DNA of 14,405 nucleotides, from positions 1 to 14,405 of the forward strand of contig PWEU01000118.1 of NCBI GenBank assembly GCA_003554005.1. Direction: 5' to 3'. This document shows, piece after piece, positions 1 through 8,601 of the stretch. How positions within the stretch are numbered: position 1 is the first letter of the stretch; every line of letters begins with the position of its first letter. Origin of the DNA: Nitriliruptoraceae bacterium. GTDB lineage: Bacteria > Actinomycetota > Nitriliruptoria > Nitriliruptorales > Nitriliruptoraceae. Under the pieces are notes generated by a model, which did no database searches, was not told the origin of the DNA, and worked only from the letters and a program-made list of their open reading frames with translations. The translations under genes and the position numbers were made by a program.

Positions 1-611
1 ACCACCTCCATCACCAGGTGGCCCGCCTCCAGTGGGGGCAGCAGCGGCCGGACCCAGCCCTCCCGCGCCCCCGTGCGGCAGCGCACGACCAGCCGGGTGG
101 CGGACGGCGGGTCGTCGTCGCTCGGAGAGGGCACCGGGTGGAGGGTGAAGGACCACACCCACGCCAGCGGTCCGCCCGGCAGCACCAACACCAGCGCCCG
201 GGGGGCGTCGAGGTGGGCGACGACGAGGTAGGCGCGGTCGTTGAGCGCGACCCGGTCACCCACGGCGAGGTCCTGCAGCTCCGGCACGACCCGGTCAGCG
301 GAGCCGCCGGTGAGGAAGTCCCCGGCACCGATCAGCCGCTCGAGGGCGTCGATCGCGTACCAGCCACCCCGCTGGTAGCCCATCTGCACCAGCCACGGCC
401 ACACCGCTTCGGGCGTGGCGTCGATCCTGATCGCCCGGGTGGTGGCCGCGGTGGCCTCGGGGTCGACCTCGTCGCCCGGGAGCGCGGCGACCACCTCGGT
501 GGGCAGTGCCCCCAGGGTCCGTCCCGCCCGCACGAGGCCGACCACCGCGGCCGTCGCGGCGCCGAGCCGCAGGAGCGATCGGCCATCGCGCTGCTGCCGG
601 TCGCCTGCCAC
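1..611 (-). CDS. SRPBCC/polyketide-cyclase-like protein, C-terminus cut by window edge
   Basis: The gene runs off the left edge of the window; 203 residues are visible and the C-terminus is missing. I chose the GTG at 611-609 because GAGGAG sits 7 bases upstream on the minus strand. The protein starts with a short basic stretch and a weakly hydrophobic alanine/valine segment (about residues 12-35), which could be a membrane anchor. A segment with IRIDATPEAVWPWLVQMGY follows, then GGWYAIDALERL, PELQDLAVGDRVAL and a run of beta strands. This order is typical of uncharacterised actinobacterial SRPBCC (START-like fold) proteins, in which the xxPEAVWPWL strand-helix begins the domain. The fold binds hydrophobic ligands, but no ligand or reaction can be named here. 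It is divergent from the photolyase-like gene and is probably transcribed alone on this side. The reading frame is sure; the family assignment is fairly sure. Confidence 0.75.
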   Translation of the reverse strand, partial: MAGDRQQRDGRSLLRLGAATAAVVGLVRAGRTLGALPTEVVAALPGDEVDPEATAATTRAIRIDATPEAVWPWLVQMGYQRGGWYAIDALERLIGAGDFLTGGSADRVVPELQDLAVGDRVALNDRAYLVVAHLDAPRALVLVLPGGPLAWVWSFTLHPVPSPSDDDPPSATRLVVRCRTGAREGWVRPLLPPLEAGHLVMEV

Positions 612-695
612 CTCGGTGCTCCTCGGTCCGCCTGCCCGCAGGCATGCCACGCTAGGGCATCGGTCCACTGCCCGGCGGCGGACCGAAGGCCGAGC
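612..695. promoter_or_regulatory. Divergent promoter region between SRPBCC-like and photolyase-like genes
   Basis: These 84 bases separate two divergent starts, so promoters for both genes should lie here. On the minus strand TAGCGT (654-649) fits an actinobacterial -10 of form TANNNT and would give a leader of about 30 bases to the GTG at 611. On the plus strand TAGGGC (653-658) overlaps it, so the two promoters may share bases. No convincing -35 was found on either strand. A GGCATGCC palindrome lies at 641-648. The promoter calls are inference. Confidence 0.35.
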
Positions 696-2015
<1,320 letters not shown>

Positions 2016-2142
2016 TCCGGCCGCGGTGCGAACCGGCTGGCTGGTCCTCGCCCCACCGGTCACCGGAGCGTCGGGGGCGCTGACTGCACGGTGCCATCCC
2101 ACGTCCTAGGATCGGCGCCCCGGCGGCCCCGCGCCGGAGGGC

Positions 2143-2313
2143 TTGGAGCGGTTGTTGCAGCGGTTCGATCTGTGGGGCTGGATCCTCTTCCTGGTCTGCG
2201 CGCTGCTGTTCGGCGCGGCGGGTCTGCGTGACGGCGATGTGCTGATCACCGTCGGCAGCCTGGTGTTCCTCGTGGCATGCGTCCTGTTCCTGGTGCCGCA
2301 CCTGCGCCGGTAG
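2143..2313 (+). CDS. Small two-helix membrane protein (56 aa)
   Basis: A short frame with no ATG start encodes a clearly membrane-type peptide. A charged, amphipathic start (ERLLQRFDLW) leads into one hydrophobic helix (about residues 11-27), a short turn with RDGD, a second helix (about 36-52) and the basic end HLRR. An in-frame TAG at 2107-2109 limits how far upstream the start can be. Candidate starts are TTG 2143, 2152 and 2155; GGAGG at 2136-2140 fits 2152 best (11-base spacer), while 2143 would be too close. TAGGAT at 2107-2112 could be the -10 box. It is plus-strand, separate from the photolyase-like gene by 127 bases, and converges with the MFS gene. I do not recognise a family. The composition (two helices in 56 codons, basic C-terminus, stop directly before a hairpin) argues that it is real. 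Confidence 0.6.
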   Translation: MERLLQRFDLWGWILFLVCALLFGAAGLRDGDVLITVGSLVFLVACVLFLVPHLRR

Positions 2314-2344
2314 CCGACACGGCGGCGCCACCCGCCCGCGTCGG
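2314..2344. terminator. Candidate bidirectional terminator hairpin
   Basis: The 31 bases between the convergent stops at 2313 and 2345 form an inverted repeat: CCGACACGG (2314-2322) and CCGCGTCGG (2336-2344), 9 positions with one mismatch on the plus strand that becomes a G-U pair in minus-strand RNA. The loop is about 13 bases and there is no U-tract, as is common in high-GC actinobacteria. It fills the gap between the two genes exactly. Confidence 0.5.
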
Positions 2345-3508
2345 TCACGCGTCGCGAAGCTCGTGGCGGTCGTCGCGTGAAGGGGGCACCAGCGCGACCA
2401 ACAGCGCCGGAGCGGCCAGCGCCAGCAGGGCCACGTCGCGACCGAGGTGGGTGGCCAGCACGCCGAACAGGCCCGGCCCGACGGGGAATCCGGCCGCGAT
2501 GAACACCAGACCCAGGGTGAAGCCGGTGGTCGGGCGCTCACGGAAGACCTGCTGGCTCCACATCACGATCAGGGCGAACCCGGTGGTGAATCCGACCCCG
2601 AACAGGGCAGCTGAGCCGAGGGCGGCGAACGCGGAGCCCGGCGCGACCAGCAGCACCACGCTCGCCCCGCCGACCAGGACGAGCATCACCGCCAGCGGCC
2701 CGCGCAGGCCGTACCGGCTGGCGAGCTGGCCGCCGAAGGCGCCCACGACCGCACCGGTGATCCCCAGGGTCGCCCACATCGCCGGACCGATCCAGCTGGC
2801 CACGCCGGCGTCCTGGGCCGTGTCCGGCGCGTAGGCGAAGTAGGCCCCGGAGGTGATCGATATCCCCGTGGCGACGACGAACAACCGCAACGACCGCTGG
2901 GTGAGGAACCACCCCGGCCCGGGGCGGGCACGGTCGGGGGCCGGACCCACCGGGCCGGGTGCCAGCACCCGGTAGGCCACCACCGCCGCGGCCAGCCCGA
3001 TCACCGCGAACGCCCACCACACGGCCCGCCATCGGTCCCCCGCAACCAGCACGAGCACGCTGGCGACCACCAGCCCGGCCGGAGCGCCGTCGTTGACCAG
3101 GGCCAGGGCTCGTCGGCTGCCCGAGGACGGGACCTGGCGGGAGACCGCATCCGAGAACGGCGCCCAGGTTCCGCCAGCGCTCGTGCCCGCCACGATGACC
3201 CCCACGGCGAGCAGGGTCGGACCAGGCGCCGACGCCGTGAGAGCCGCGCCCACCGCCAGCAGCAGACACCCCGACAGCACCGGCACACGGGGACCGAACC
3301 GGGCCGTGAGGAGACCGGTGACCACGATGGCGACGAGGTAGCCGGCCTGGGCCGCGCTGGCGTAGAAGCCCAGCACGTCCAGCGGCAGGCCGAACTCCTC
3401 CCGGAAGCGCGGCACGAACAGCCCGTAGGCCAGCCGGCCGATGCCGTAGGTCGCCACCAGTGCGAGCAGACCTGCGCCCCCCACACGCGATGTCTCGCCC
3501 AGATGCAC
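2345..3508 (-). CDS. MFS transporter, YbfB/YjiJ-like
   Basis: The protein has 387 residues and about 12 hydrophobic helices. I chose GTG 3508-3506 because GGAAGG lies 6 bases upstream; the frame stays open much further, but that part is antisense to the next operon. The first helices carry YGIGRLAYGLFVPRFREEFGL and then AQAGYLVAIVVTGLLTARFGPRV, the latter containing the loop 2-3 MFS motif (G, R, G, R). The GIGRxAYGL start and the GYL in helix 2 are typical of the YbfB/YjiJ group of the major facilitator superfamily, whose substrates are mostly unknown. A soluble middle loop rich in Pro and Arg (near PVGPAPDRARPGPG) joins the two six-helix halves. The gene is divergent from oleA, so the two share an intergenic region. 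A role in moving a product or precursor of the ole pathway is possible but is only a guess from position. Confidence 0.85.
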   Translation of the reverse strand: MHLGETSRVGGAGLLALVATYGIGRLAYGLFVPRFREEFGLPLDVLGFYASAAQAGYLVAIVVTGLLTARFGPRVPVLSGCLLLAVGAALTASAPGPTLLAVGVIVAGTSAGGTWAPFSDAVSRQVPSSGSRRALALVNDGAPAGLVVASVLVLVAGDRWRAVWWAFAVIGLAAAVVAYRVLAPGPVGPAPDRARPGPGWFLTQRSLRLFVVATGISITSGAYFAYAPDTAQDAGVASWIGPAMWATLGITGAVVGAFGGQLASRYGLRGPLAVMLVLVGGASVVLLVAPGSAFAALGSAALFGVGFTTGFALIVMWSQQVFRERPTTGFTLGLVFIAAGFPVGPGLFGVLATHLGRDVALLALAAPALLVALVPPSRDDRHELRDA

Positions 3509-3745
3509 GACGGTCCTTCCGAGGCAGCCGGCACGGTGCAGCCGGCACCCATCGTCTGACGTACCGAACCGGTCCGCAACCCCGCCGATCCGCCCGTACC
3601 CGTGCTGGTGCATGGCCCGCTGAACGCACCGGGAGCCGCACCCGGCCCTACGGGGCCGTAACCTCGCCGTCCACATCGGCAGCCGTCCACGGACGCCTCG
3701 GCCCCGGACCATCGCCGACGGCTCCCACCCCGCATCGAGGTTCCC
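3509..3745. promoter_or_regulatory. Divergent regulatory region between the MFS gene and the ole operon
   Basis: These 237 bases must carry promoters for both directions. Two copies of GCAGCCGGCAC (3524-3534 and 3538-3548) lie 14 bases apart in the presumed leader of the MFS gene. GGTGC and GCACC (3535-3539, 3545-3549) can pair across the second copy. Nearer oleA, CGGCCC and GGGCCG (3643-3648, 3653-3658) enclose TACG, a hairpin with a UNCG-type loop in RNA. TAACCT at 3659-3664 fits a TANNNT -10 for oleA and would give a leader of about 75 bases. No clear -35 was found. Confidence 0.4.
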
Positions 3746-4771
3746 ATGCAGGGCAACACGACCTTCCGCCACCACGGCACGGTGATCCTGTCCGTCGAGG
3801 CGGCCGACGCTCCCATCGTCGTGCCCTCGTCGCAGTTCGACGACGCGCTGTCGGCGACCTACGAGCGCCTCGGCCTGCGCCCCGGGCTGCTGGAGGAGGT
3901 GGCCGGGGTCATCGAGCGGCGCTGGTGGCCCGAGGACGTCAGCTACGCCGACGCGGCCGCCCTGGCCGGTGAGCGCGCGCTCCAGGTGGCCGGCATCGAC
4001 CGCTCCGAGGTCGGGCTGCTGGTCGACACCTCGGTGTGCCGGGCCCACCTCGAACCCTCGGCCGCCGTCGACGTGCACCGACAGCTGTCGATGCCGAGCT
4101 CGTGCCTGAACTTCGACCTCGCCAACGCCTGCCTCGGGTTCGTCAACGCCATGCACCTCGCCGCCACGATGATCGACGGCGGCCAGATCCGCTACGCCCT
4201 GATCGTCGACGGGGAGGGCTCGCGGGCCCTGCAGGAGGCGACGCTGGCCCGCCTCGACCGCCCGGAGACCACGGTCGCCGACGTGTTCGCCGAGTTCGCC
4301 TCGCTGACGTTGGGATCGGGTGGCGCCGCGATGGTGCTGGGGCCGGCCGACGCCCACCCGGAGGGCCACCGCCTGATCGGTGGGGAGTCGCGCGCAGGCA
4401 CCGAGTTCAACGACCTGTGCGTCGGCTCCATCGACCACATGCGCACCGACACCAAGGCCCTGCTCGAGGCCGGCCTGCAGGTCGCGGACGCCACCTGGAT
4501 CGCCGCCCGGGACAACGGCTGGGACTGGGGCACCGCCGAGCACTACATCCTGCACCAGATCTCCTCGGTGCACACCCAGCTGATGTGCAAGCAGATCGGC
4601 ATCGACCCCGAGCGGGTGCCGCTGACCTTCCCCCACCGCGGCAACATCGGGCCGGCATCGATCCCGACCACCCTGGCGCTGCACCAGGAGCACATCCGGC
4701 CCGGGGACACGGTCGTCATCGGCGGCATCGGCTCGGGTATCAACACCCTCGCCAGCGAGATCCTGTGGTGA
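3746..4771 (+). CDS. oleA: OleA, thiolase-fold acyl-CoA condensing enzyme for olefin synthesis
   Basis: The protein has 341 residues, about the length of Xanthomonas OleA. ATG 3746 has GAGG 5 bases upstream. OleA joins two fatty acyl-CoAs head to head to give a 2-alkyl-3-keto acid, the first step of long-chain olefin synthesis, in the cytosol as a dimer. The fold is that of KAS III. The catalytic cysteine is C129 (NACLGF), with H270 (ILHQIS) and N300 (RGNIGPASIP). These fall at a constant 14-15 residues before C143, H285 and N315 of the Xanthomonas enzyme. E103 in HLEPS matches the glutamate that reaches into the partner subunit's active site (E117 there). FabH normally has a longer malonyl-ACP-type signature; the LEPS and NACLGF segments and the downstream oleBC and oleD favour OleA. 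It overlaps oleBC by 4 bases (GTGA). Confidence 0.93.
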   Translation: MQGNTTFRHHGTVILSVEAADAPIVVPSSQFDDALSATYERLGLRPGLLEEVAGVIERRWWPEDVSYADAAALAGERALQVAGIDRSEVGLLVDTSVCRAHLEPSAAVDVHRQLSMPSSCLNFDLANACLGFVNAMHLAATMIDGGQIRYALIVDGEGSRALQEATLARLDRPETTVADVFAEFASLTLGSGGAAMVLGPADAHPEGHRLIGGESRAGTEFNDLCVGSIDHMRTDTKALLEAGLQVADATWIAARDNGWDWGTAEHYILHQISSVHTQLMCKQIGIDPERVPLTFPHRGNIGPASIPTTLALHQEHIRPGDTVVIGGIGSGINTLASEILW

Positions 4772-7554
4772 CGACCGCGAGACTCCCACCCCCGGGGATC
4801 GAGGGGCTGGATCCCGCCTGGTCCCGGCTCGTGACCGCGGTGGACGCCGACGCTGTCGAGCGCACCTGGCACGTCCTGGACAGCGAGGTGACCGAGGGCA
4901 CCGGCCGCGGCGACGAGGTGGCCAGGGGCGGCACGGTGCTGTGCGTCCACGGCAACCCGACCTGGTCCTACGCCTTCCGCGAGGTGCTGGCCGCGCCCCC
5001 GGCCGGCTGGCGCGTGGTCGCCGTCGACCACCTCGACATGGGCTACTCCGAGCGCACCGGTACCCACCGGCCGTTGGCGCGACGCATCGACGACCTCGGC
5101 CGCCTGACCGCCGCGCTCGGGCTCAGCGGCCCGGTCGTGCTGCTGGCCCACGACTGGGGCGGGCCGATCGCACTGGGATGGGCGCTGGCCCACCGCGACC
5201 AGGTGGCCGGGGTGGTGCTGACCAACACCGCGGTGCACCAGCCCGAGGATGCCCCCGCCCCGAGCCTGATACGCAGCGCCCGGCTGCCGGCGATGCTCGA
5301 GACCGTCACGGTGCGCACACCCGCCTTCCTGCGCGGCGCGACCGCCCTGTCCCGTCCATCGCTGCCGGCCGCGGTCCGCGACGCCTACGCCGCCCCCTAC
5401 GCCAGCGCCGAGCGCCGGGCGGCGATCGGCGGGTTCGTCCGCGACATCCCCCTCGAGCCCGACCACCCGAGCGCGGCGGTGCTCGACCATCTCGCCGGCC
5501 GGCTGGGCGAGCTGGCCGGGGTGCCGGTCCTGCTGCTGTGGGGCCCGAAGGACCCGGTGTTCTCCGACCGGTACCTGCACGACCTCGAGGCGCGGCTGCC
5601 CCAGGCCGACGTCCACCGCGTCGAGGGGGCGAGCCACCTGACCCCCGAGGACGCCGACCTCGCCGGGGCCCTGCACCGTTGGATCCCGGCCCGGGTGCCG
5701 ATGGGCCCCGACGCGCTGCCGTCCCCCGGCAGGCGGACCGGCGCCCCCGAGACCGACACGGCGCCGCTGGCGGCCGGCGAGGCGGCGACGGCCCCCGCCG
5801 ATGGGCAGCGCACCCCGCTGTGGGCCGCGCTCGCCGAGCCGCACCGCGCCGACACCGATGCCATCGTCGAACCCCCGGCCCCCGGTGACGAGCTCCGCCG
5901 ACCCCGCCGCTGGACCTTCGGCGAGCTGGCCGGTGACGTCCACGCCCTGGCCGCCGGCCTCCACGCCCACGGGGTCCAGCCCGGCGATCGGGTGGCCTGC
6001 ATGGTCCCCCCCGGACGCGAGCTCGCCGTCCTGCTCTACGCCTGCTGGCGGCTCGGCGCCGTGGTGGTCGTCGCCGACGCCGGCCTCGGCCCCAAGGGGC
6101 TCAGCCGCGCGCTGCGCAGCGCCGCGCCGCAGCACCTCGTCGGCATCCCCCGGGCACTCGCGGCGGCTGCGGCCCTGCGCTGGCCAGGCCGGCGCATCGG
6201 GGCGGGCGAGGTGCCGGCCGCGCTGCGTCGCAGCGCGAGCGTCGAGGTGACCCTCGACCAACTGATCGAGCGTGGCTACCGGCTGATCGACCACGGTCCG
6301 GGCCCCCTCGCCACCCACGAGCCCGACGACGCGCTGCCACCGCCACCGGCCGCCGACGCCGAGGCGGCGATCGCCTTCACCTCCGGCTCCACGGGACCCG
6401 CCAAAGGGGTCGTCTACCGGCACCGTCAGCTCGAGGCGCAGCGCGACGCGCTCCGCCGGGCCTACGCGATCGGCGACGACGACCGGCTGGTCGCCGCCTT
6501 CGCACCCTTCGCGCTCTACGGCCCGGCGCTCGGGATCACCTCGATGGTCCCCGACATGGACGTGACCGCGCCGGCGACCCTGACCGCCGCGGCGTTGGCC
6601 GACGCGGTCGCCGCCACGGAGGCGACGCTGGTGTTCGCCTCCCCCGCCGCGCTGACCAACGTGGCCCGCACCGCCGAGGAGCTCCGCGGCGACCAGCGCA
6701 CCGCGCTGGCCGGGGTCCGCACCCTGATGTCGGCGGGCGCGCCGGTGCCCGCGGCGCTGCTCCGTCGGCTCGCCGCCGTGGTGCCCTCCGCCGCGGCCCA
6801 CACCCCCTACGGCATGACCGAGTGCCTCCCGGTCGCCGACATCGACCTCACCACCATCGAGGCGGTCGGTCCCGGCAACGGGGTCTGCGTCGGCCGCACC
6901 ATCCCGGGCGTCGAGGTGGCGATCAGCCCACTGGATGCCAACGGTGCCGCGACCGGCGCGCTGGTCCGCGAACCCGGGGTCACCGGCGAGGTCTGCGTGG
7001 CCGCACCCCACGTCAAGGACCGCTACGACCGGCTGGCGATCACCGAGCTCACGAGCTCCCGCGACCCCGGCTGGCACCGCTCGGGCGACGTCGGGCCCCT
7101 CGATGCGAACGGGCGGCTGTGGATCGAGGGCCGGCTCGCGCACCTGATCAGCACCGCCGCAGGCCCCGTCACCCCGGTCGGGATCGAACAGCGCGTCGAG
7201 GCGATCGAGCACGTCGCGATGGCCGCAGCCGTCGGGGTCGGGCCCATCGGCACCCAGCAGGTGGTCGTGGTCGTGGCGACCGACCCGGCCCCGGGGAGCC
7301 GGCAGCTGGCCCCGCTGACGCTGGTCGACCGCGTCCGCTCGGCCGTGCCGGAGGTCGACATCGCCGCCGTACTGGTCGTGCCGAAGCTGCCGGTCGACAT
7401 CCGCCACCAGTCCAAGATCGACCGGGCCCGCCTCGGCCGGGAGGCCGCCGAGCTGCTGGCCGGCCGGGGGCTCGGTCGCCGGCGGCGGCGCCCGGAGGCG
7501 TCGGTCGCCGACGACAACGCCGATCCCAACCACGGCGACGGGGGCGGCTCGTGA
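4768..7554 (+). CDS. oleBC: OleBC fusion: beta-lactone decarboxylase plus beta-lactone synthetase
   Basis: The protein has 928 residues. GTG 4768 overlaps the oleA stop as GTGA, which suggests translational coupling. Residues about 1-310 are the OleB domain, an alpha/beta hydrolase of the haloalkane-dehalogenase type III group. The nucleophile is D129 in HDWGG, the acid is probably D262 (WGPKD) and the base H290 (GASHLTP); N63 (HGNPTW) and W130 form the usual stabilising pair. It splits the cis-beta-lactone to olefin and CO2. A Pro/Ala-rich linker (about 311-350) follows. Residues about 350-900 are OleC, an AMP-ligase-fold enzyme that forms the beta-lactone from the beta-hydroxy acid with ATP: TSGSTGPAKG (538-547), YGMTE (681-685), SGDVG (772-776) and K883 in RHQSKID. 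Separate OleB and OleC are usual in proteobacteria, while fusions are known in actinobacteria. The last 30 residues are a low-complexity Arg- then Asp/Gly-rich tail. Confidence 0.93.
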   Translation: MTTARLPPPGIEGLDPAWSRLVTAVDADAVERTWHVLDSEVTEGTGRGDEVARGGTVLCVHGNPTWSYAFREVLAAPPAGWRVVAVDHLDMGYSERTGTHRPLARRIDDLGRLTAALGLSGPVVLLAHDWGGPIALGWALAHRDQVAGVVLTNTAVHQPEDAPAPSLIRSARLPAMLETVTVRTPAFLRGATALSRPSLPAAVRDAYAAPYASAERRAAIGGFVRDIPLEPDHPSAAVLDHLAGRLGELAGVPVLLLWGPKDPVFSDRYLHDLEARLPQADVHRVEGASHLTPEDADLAGALHRWIPARVPMGPDALPSPGRRTGAPETDTAPLAAGEAATAPADGQRTPLWAALAEPHRADTDAIVEPPAPGDELRRPRRWTFGELAGDVHALAAGLHAHGVQPGDRVACMVPPGRELAVLLYACWRLGAVVVVADAGLGPKGLSRALRSAAPQHLVGIPRALAAAAALRWPGRRIGAGEVPAALRRSASVEVTLDQLIERGYRLIDHGPGPLATHEPDDALPPPPAADAEAAIAFTSGSTGPAKGVVYRHRQLEAQRDALRRAYAIGDDDRLVAAFAPFALYGPALGITSMVPDMDVTAPATLTAAALADAVAATEATLVFASPAALTNVARTAEELRGDQRTALAGVRTLMSAGAPVPAALLRRLAAVVPSAAAHTPYGMTECLPVADIDLTTIEAVGPGNGVCVGRTIPGVEVAISPLDANGAATGALVREPGVTGEVCVAAPHVKDRYDRLAITELTSSRDPGWHRSGDVGPLDANGRLWIEGRLAHLISTAAGPVTPVGIEQRVEAIEHVAMAAAVGVGPIGTQQVVVVVATDPAPGSRQLAPLTLVDRVRSAVPEVDIAAVLVVPKLPVDIRHQSKIDRARLGREAAELLAGRGLGRRRRRPEASVADDNADPNHGDGGGS

Positions 7555-8558
7555 AGGTGCTCGTGACCGGCGCCAGCGGCCTGCTCGGCCGCGACACCGC
7601 GGTGGCGCTGGCCTCCCGCGGTGACGAGGTCACCGTGCTGCAGCGGCGCCCCTCGGGGCTGGCCGGCACCCAGGCCGGGGCGGGGCCACCGATCCGTGAG
7701 GTGCTCGGCGACATCGCCGACGCCGAGGTGGTGCGCAGCGCCGTGACCGGGCAGGACGGCATCGTCCACCTCGCCGCCCGCGTCGGGGTGGTGGGCACCG
7801 AGGAGGAGTTCCGCCACGCCAACATCGACGGCACCCTCCAGGTCGTCAGCGCCGCCCGCGCGCGGCACGTGCCCCGGCTGGTCCACGTGTCGACCCCGTC
7901 GGTGGCCCACGCTGGCGAACCCCTGGTCGGCGCCGCGGCCGACCAGGCCGACACCGTCCACACGATCGGCCACTACGCCCGCACCAAGGCCCGGGCCGAG
8001 CAGCTCGCCCTGCACGCCGCCGACGCGCTGGGCGTGGTCGCGATCCGCCCGCACCTGGTGTGGGGACCGGGTGACACCCAGCTGGTCGGCAGGATCGTCG
8101 CGCGGGCCCGGGCCGGCCGCCTGGCGCTGATCGACGACGGTGCGGCCCTGATCGACACGACCTACGTGGACAACGCCGTCGACGCCCTGGTCGCCGCCCT
8201 GGACCACGCCGAGGACGACGCCGTGCGGGGGCGGGCCTTCGTGATCTCCAACGGCCAGCCACGCACCGTGGCCGAGCTGCTCGCCCGCATCTGCCGAGCA
8301 GCGGGGTTGCCGGCACCCCACCGGCGCGTCCCCCTGGGTGTCGCCCATGCGGGCGGGGCCGCCGCCGAGCGCCTGTGGGCCCGCCTGGGCCGCACCGACG
8401 ACCCGCCGATGACCTCCTTCCTGGCCGAGCAGCTGGCCACGGCCCACTGGTTCGATCAGCGCGAGGTCCGCGCCGCGTTGCACTGGGAGCCGCGCGTCGG
8501 GCTCGAGGAGGGCTTCGAGCGGCTGGCCGCGTGGTTCGCCGCCGGCGCGGACGCCTGA
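7551..8558 (+). CDS. oleD: OleD, NAD(P)H-dependent 2-alkyl-3-ketoacid reductase
   Basis: The protein has 335 residues. GTG 7551 overlaps the oleBC stop by 4 bases (GTGA). It is an extended short-chain dehydrogenase/reductase: GASGLLG (residues 7-13) is the dinucleotide-binding loop, DIADAEVV and VHLAARVG follow at the usual strands, STPS (114-117) holds the likely catalytic Ser or Thr, and YARTK gives Y142 and K146. RPHLVWGPGD and the later DTTYVDNAVDAL match the substrate-side segments of NSDHL/OleD-type enzymes. OleD reduces the OleA product to a 2-alkyl-3-hydroxy acid, the substrate of OleC. A cholesterol-type 3-beta-HSD/NSDHL function is the alternative by sequence alone, but the operon decides for OleD. 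Its stop TGA (8556-8558) lies in the first unit of the 13-bp repeat array that leads into the methyltransferase gene. Confidence 0.92.
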   Translation: MKVLVTGASGLLGRDTAVALASRGDEVTVLQRRPSGLAGTQAGAGPPIREVLGDIADAEVVRSAVTGQDGIVHLAARVGVVGTEEEFRHANIDGTLQVVSAARARHVPRLVHVSTPSVAHAGEPLVGAAADQADTVHTIGHYARTKARAEQLALHAADALGVVAIRPHLVWGPGDTQLVGRIVARARAGRLALIDDGAALIDTTYVDNAVDALVAALDHAEDDAVRGRAFVISNGQPRTVAELLARICRAAGLPAPHRRVPLGVAHAGGAAAERLWARLGRTDDPPMTSFLAEQLATAHWFDQREVRAALHWEPRVGLEEGFERLAAWFAAGADA

Positions 8559-8601
8559 GATGGACGCCTGAGATGGACGCCTGAGATGGACGCCTGAGAT
8601 G
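8550..8601 (+). repeat. Four 13-bp repeats, each with a stop and a start codon
   Basis: The unit GACGCCTGAGATG occurs four times without change (8550-8562, 8563-8575, 8576-8588, 8589-8601), followed by two decayed copies to 8622. The first unit's TGA (8556-8558) is the oleD stop. Each ATG (8560, 8573, 8586) opens a three-codon frame ATG GAC GCC TGA closed by the next unit's TGA. The fourth ATG (8599) starts the methyltransferase, because the fifth copy lacks one C and so avoids the TGA. No good ribosome binding site precedes 8599. Confidence 0.93.

Noticed and set aside
18..695. N-terminal extension of the photolyase-like frame
   Set aside because: It is open only because of base composition. 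The minus strand here encodes the SRPBCC-like gene with good motifs, and ATG 696 has its own ribosome binding site.
3746..4771. FabH or HMG-CoA synthase-like enzyme instead of OleA
   Set aside because: Spacing of C129, H270, N300, the E103 in HLEPS and the downstream oleBC and oleD all fit OleA.
3509..4789. N-terminal extension of the MFS gene across oleA
   Set aside because: The extension is antisense to oleA, lacks membrane helices, and GTG 3508 has a strong ribosome binding site.
4543..7533. Very long open frame antisense to oleBC
   Set aside because: The opposite strand encodes a protein with clear catalytic motifs over the whole length. Long antisense frames are expected in GC-rich coding DNA, and the predicted peptide is low-complexity with no recognisable domain.
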